Below are positions 7,127 to 10,144 of a DNA stretch of 10,144 bases, in pieces; position 1 is the first letter of the stretch, and each line of letters begins with the position of its first letter. Below the pieces are notes generated by a model, which saw nothing but the letters and a program-made list of their open reading frames with translations, made no database searches and was not told the origin of the DNA. Origin of the DNA: a bacterium (GTDB lineage Bacteria; Zhuqueibacterota; Zhuqueibacteria; Thermofontimicrobiales; Thermofontimicrobiaceae); assembly GCA_011046315.1 (NCBI GenBank), contig DSAU01000555.1:1-10144 (forward strand). Direction: 5' to 3'. The position numbers and the translations under genes are program-made.

Positions 7127-9367
7127 TCACTTGAGTAACAGACATTTTTTCACCGCGATATTTTCACCCGCCTTTATGAAAATCATGTAAACCCCACTGG
7201 CAAAGTTTTGACCGTTCCAGTTTATAGCGTGTTGCCCATCGTAAAAATTTCGATCAGCGAGCTCTTTCACCAACTGTCCGTTAAGATTAAAAACTGAAAT
7301 ATTGACCTTTTCGGGACGCGGCAAATAAAAAGAAATTTGTGTCGTATTATTAAATGGATTCGGATAGGGAGGATATAGCTCAAAATTTTTCACCACAGTC
7401 CTGTCGTCTGAATACACCAGGGTAGCTTCATCATTGATTAGCGCCAGTTTTGCCAGACTGATAATTGCCAACCGGCTCATATCATGATAATAGGGTATGT
7501 TAAAGTGCATAAAACGATCGTAAATCGAATGATAGTTGGGATTAAAATCGTTCATATCTTCGATTAACAGCACCGCCGAATAATTCCATTCCCAGAAAGA
7601 TGCATGGTCGCTGCGGTTTGTCCCGGTAAATGGAAGAAAATCTGGCTCCAGTGATAATGGATATTGAAGCGCCAGATCGTGAATGAACTCACCCAATTGT
7701 TGAGAGCGGTTGACATTTCTGGCGTGAATTTGAAAAACACCATCGTTGTTCGAATCCCAGCCCAGCATGTCCAGATTAATCACTGCGGCGATGTTTTCAC
7801 CACGGGCAGCGGCGGCTGCAGCATAGACCCGACTGCCGACCAGTCCCTGTTCTTCAGCGGAAAAAAGGATAAATTTAATGGTGTATTTGAAATCGTACGG
7901 AAATAAAATCCGCGCTGCTTCCAGAACCGCTGCGGTTCCGCTGGCGTTGTCATCAGCGCCGGGTGCCAGAAATTTTCGATATTGTGCTTCTGACAAAGCA
8001 TCATAATGAGCACAGAGAATAACAGTCGTGTCCGGAAAAACCTTTCCCGGCTTGGTGACAATAATGTTGTTCAAATAGATATCCACATAGTCCATGCTGT
8101 GTAGCTGCCAGTTATTGCCAAAGTCGTTTGTTCTCATAAAAATTCCGCGACCTGAAACCCAGATGATTGAATCGGTACTAAAATTTGTGTGGTAATAATT
8201 ATGACGTGGTGTATTATTAAGAGCACGCCAATTCATACCGCTGTCTTCAGTGAGGTAAATGGTTCCTTGATCTCCCACCAGACTTCCGAGACGATGATCC
8301 CAGAAATCAATATCCCAGAGAATCTTCTGTGTATCCAGTGGTTTTTCTTCCCAGGATGCGCCGAAATTATTGGTGCAAAGCAGCAAACCATTGGTCCCCA
8401 GAATAAAGCCGTTTTGTTGATTGGAAAAATAGACCTTGAGCAATGTCTCACTCGTTTGCAGATCTCTTAACTGCCAGTTTTCTCCACCGTCAGCAGTGAA
8501 TAGCCCCAGACCCTTTGGACCCACTGCCCAACCGTGACGAGTATCAACAAAGTGAATGCTGTAAATACCCAGTAAAGTCGGTAAGTTTTGTGCTTCCCAG
8601 GTGCTTCCGCCGTCGTTAGTGTGAAAAATATTGCCATAATTACCACAAACCCAACCGTGTAGTGTATCCGCAAAGGTAACGCCATAAAGATGGTGATGGG
8701 TAAGCGATGGCGGAGCGATCCAGTTTTTGCCGCCATCGTTCGTCGTCAGCATGAGACCGTTATAGCCGACTGCAAAAACCAGCCGCTGGTTGACAACTTC
8801 GAGGTCTCTGATACCACGGTCAGTTTCGAAGGTATGTTGAATAGCCCAATTATCGCCGCCATCTCTGGTATGATAAATTTTATCTTCAAGACAAAACCAT
8901 CCGACTAACGGATCTTCGGGTGCAAAACCGATGTCGCCGAAGTTTTTTTCCAGAATAAATTCCTGAAGCTCTGTTTCATATCCAAAACTTTCCAGTTTTC
9001 GCTGCAAATATTGCTGAGCTTTGATAATCCCATCGCTTTCCGAAAAGCGAGTTCGAATGGTATCATTTCGGCTGCCGTTCCAGAATGGGATTTCACCGCT
9101 CAATTGTTGTACGTAAAGCGATAGGCTGTCAATATTGACTTCGTTGAAAATAACATCATAATCATTATCCATATTGTGCAGCGATTGGTTGAAAAATGAA
9201 AGCGGTGGATTCTGCAAGCTACCGGTTTGTGGCATCACTGTTTGAAATCGAAATGGTGAACGCAATGAATCGATTTCACCGACAATATTTTGGCTGTTCG
9301 CTAATTTCGTAAAGATAGGGGAGACCACCAGAACAAAAATCAGTAAGGTCGCGCGAAAATTTTTCAT
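7127..9367 (-). CDS. Secreted M28-family zinc peptidase with inserted Ycf48-like beta-propeller and T9SS-type C-terminal sorting domain
   Basis: A 746-residue exported protein. Residues 1-25 form a Sec signal peptide (MKNFRATLLIFVLVVSPIFT core). About 76-143 resemble the helical lead-in of M28 peptidases (IIKAQQYLQRKLESFGYETELQEF). About 156-421 are seven propeller repeats with the G-x-I-x-x-T-x-D-G-G-x-x-W pattern; their Trp residues (174, 216, 257, 298, 339, 380, 420) are 40-42 apart. The peptidase resumes at about 432 (LNNIIVTKPGK) with likely zinc ligands His454 (AHYDA), Asp472 (GADDN), Glu506 next to catalytic Glu505 (AEEQG), Asp533 (NLDMLG) and His588 (SDHASFW). So it should be an active aminopeptidase or carboxypeptidase-like enzyme. 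Residues 664-746 (YPNPFNNTTQISFYLP ... KKCLLLK) match the type IX secretion sorting domain. Start: GGAG at 9377-9380, nine bases upstream. Substrate unknown. Confidence 0.94.
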   Translation of the reverse strand: MKNFRATLLIFVLVVSPIFTKLANSQNIVGEIDSLRSPFRFQTVMPQTGSLQNPPLSFFNQSLHNMDNDYDVIFNEVNIDSLSLYVQQLSGEIPFWNGSRNDTIRTRFSESDGIIKAQQYLQRKLESFGYETELQEFILEKNFGDIGFAPEDPLVGWFCLEDKIYHTRDGGDNWAIQHTFETDRGIRDLEVVNQRLVFAVGYNGLMLTTNDGGKNWIAPPSLTHHHLYGVTFADTLHGWVCGNYGNIFHTNDGGSTWEAQNLPTLLGIYSIHFVDTRHGWAVGPKGLGLFTADGGENWQLRDLQTSETLLKVYFSNQQNGFILGTNGLLLCTNNFGASWEEKPLDTQKILWDIDFWDHRLGSLVGDQGTIYLTEDSGMNWRALNNTPRHNYYHTNFSTDSIIWVSGRGIFMRTNDFGNNWQLHSMDYVDIYLNNIIVTKPGKVFPDTTVILCAHYDALSEAQYRKFLAPGADDNASGTAAVLEAARILFPYDFKYTIKFILFSAEEQGLVGSRVYAAAAAARGENIAAVINLDMLGWDSNNDGVFQIHARNVNRSQQLGEFIHDLALQYPLSLEPDFLPFTGTNRSDHASFWEWNYSAVLLIEDMNDFNPNYHSIYDRFMHFNIPYYHDMSRLAIISLAKLALINDEATLVYSDDRTVVKNFELYPPYPNPFNNTTQISFYLPRPEKVNISVFNLNGQLVKELADRNFYDGQHAINWNGQNFASGVYMIFIKAGENIAVKKCLLLK

Positions 9368-9649
9368 TTATGCTTTCTCCAAAGAAGTTTTACTGATTAA
9401 ACGACTATCTATCAGAAAAAATTCAATTTTAAAAAATTATTTGAGCTTTTATTTCAAAAAACAGCAAGCTATTCTCTTGAGGTTATGCTATCTCAATTAG
9501 CTGATTAAGGGAAAATAGAATTTATTGGTTCGGGCTTGTACCCTTAAAATAAAGGTGAAACAAGGTATAATTGTTTTGGGTAATAATTCAGTGTAAATTG
9601 TTAGAGTGGAACCAAAGCCCATAATTGAATTTAAGCGAATTATAGAGTT
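9368..9649. other. AT-rich intergenic stretch upstream of the peptidase gene
   Basis: These 282 bases separate the two - strand genes and presumably hold the peptidase promoter. No -35/-10 pair with normal spacing on the - strand stands out and no strong hairpin followed by T-run was found. The only assured signal is the GGAG at 9377-9380 for the peptidase start. Confidence 0.5.
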
Positions 9650-10144
9650 TTATTGAGAGCCGGGAAATAATTTTTTTAGAGCATCGCGAGTTTTTTGCTT
9701 AAAATCTTGCTGATATCCCTCGGTCTGCCATACCAGCTTGCCATCCTTGCTGACAACAAACAATCTCGGGATGGAGGTTACCCCATAATTTTTCGCCACC
9801 ATGCCGTATTTATCCAGCAGCACAATTCCCGGATATTTTCGGTTCTTCAAAAACGATTCGACTTTGGACTTTTCCTCCTCCAGATTGATCAGCAAAACTT
9901 TGATGGGTTTATCTTTAAACTCACCCAGCACTTCTGTCAACTCGGCAATCTCTTTATGGCAGGGCTGGCACCAGGTGGCGAAGAAGCTGATGATCACCAC
10001 GTGCTGCTTTTTATCTTTGGTCGGCGGACGCAGTTTCCCGCAAAAATCGCGCAGATAAACATATTCATTTTGGATAGATTTGAGTGCAAAGGTGGGGGCA
10101 GGATCGCCGATTTTTAGTATTTTTTCTTGAGAAAATACAAAAGA
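9650..10144 (-). CDS. TlpA-like thioredoxin-fold protein, N-terminus outside window
   Basis: The frame is open to the right edge and reads SFVFSQEKILKIGDPAPTFALKS before the thioredoxin core, so the GTG at 9998-10000 is internal and would cut the domain. The opening residues look like the end of a signal peptide, and GDPAPTFAL is the usual TlpA/redoxin entry strand. The active site is FFATWCQPCHKEI (Cys codons 9968-9970 and 9959-9961), and the cis-proline loop is GVTSIPRLFVV. Such proteins reduce or exchange disulfides in the periplasm, for cytochrome c maturation or for exported proteins; which one is not shown here. Between the entry strand and the core is a loop with an extra Cys (RDFCGKLRPPTKDKKQHVV, Cys codon 10040-10042), longer than the normal DLKGKVVLVNFW form. 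It ends KKLFPGSQ, stop TAA at 9652-9650. The peptidase gene follows on the same strand after 282 bases. Confidence 0.9.
   Translation of the reverse strand, partial: SFVFSQEKILKIGDPAPTFALKSIQNEYVYLRDFCGKLRPPTKDKKQHVVIISFFATWCQPCHKEIAELTEVLGEFKDKPIKVLLINLEEEKSKVESFLKNRKYPGIVLLDKYGMVAKNYGVTSIPRLFVVSKDGKLVWQTEGYQQDFKQKTRDALKKLFPGSQ

Noticed and set aside
9536..9571. TTGTAC ... TATAAT on the + strand as a promoter
   Set aside because: The spacing is 24 bases, and no real + strand gene lies downstream.
9650..10000. GTG at 9998-10000 as the start of the thioredoxin-like gene
   Set aside because: It falls inside the core strand just before the active site, and the frame continues upstream to the window edge with clear TlpA-type sequence (GDPAPTFAL).

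Overview
The window (about 44-46% GC by eye) looks like a chromosomal segment of a Gram-negative bacterium of the Fibrobacterota-Chlorobiota-Bacteroidota (FCB) kind, possibly near Calditrichota or KSB1-type lineages. The best clue is the secreted peptidase at 7127-9367, whose C-terminal tail is of the type IX secretion sorting kind (YPNPFN...G.YxxxIxAG...KKxLLLK). The MacB-type permeases and the GlgP carrying an N-terminal DUF3417 domain fit but are not diagnostic. The lineage is inference; no 16S or marker gene is present.

Layout. (1) 1-2898, + strand: a likely operon with the end of one MacB/FtsX-type ABC permease, a complete second permease paralogous to it, a short STAS-domain protein and a pentapeptide-repeat protein, separated by gaps of 49, 19 and 17 bases. 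(2) 3160-5721, +: alpha-glucan phosphorylase (glgP). (3) 5872-6783, +: a nucleoside hydrolase-like protein with an altered metal-binding motif. (4) 6784-7126: a convergent intergenic region filled by 16 units of an AGGATGATTA repeat, alternating 15 and 16 bases and so forming an exact 31-base higher-order period. (5) 7127-9367, - strand: a secreted M28 zinc peptidase with a seven-bladed Ycf48-like beta-propeller placed inside the peptidase fold region and a C-terminal sorting domain. (6) 9650-10144, -: a TlpA-like thioredoxin-fold protein whose beginning lies beyond the right edge.

How they work together. The two permeases most likely form part of one macrolide-exporter-like or lipoprotein-release-like ABC complex, with the ATPase and adaptor expected left of the window. 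The STAS protein could be a regulatory partner, but no kinase or phosphatase is visible. GlgP (glycogen breakdown) and the nucleoside hydrolase are separate metabolic genes with their own ribosome binding sites. The two - strand genes both encode envelope or secreted proteins, but 282 bases separate them and an operon is not shown.

The most unusual items are the 31-base-period array, its extreme strand asymmetry (a rut-like RNA if read from the peptidase side), and the propeller-in-peptidase architecture. No RNA genes, insertion sequences, CRISPR arrays or clear intrinsic terminators were seen.
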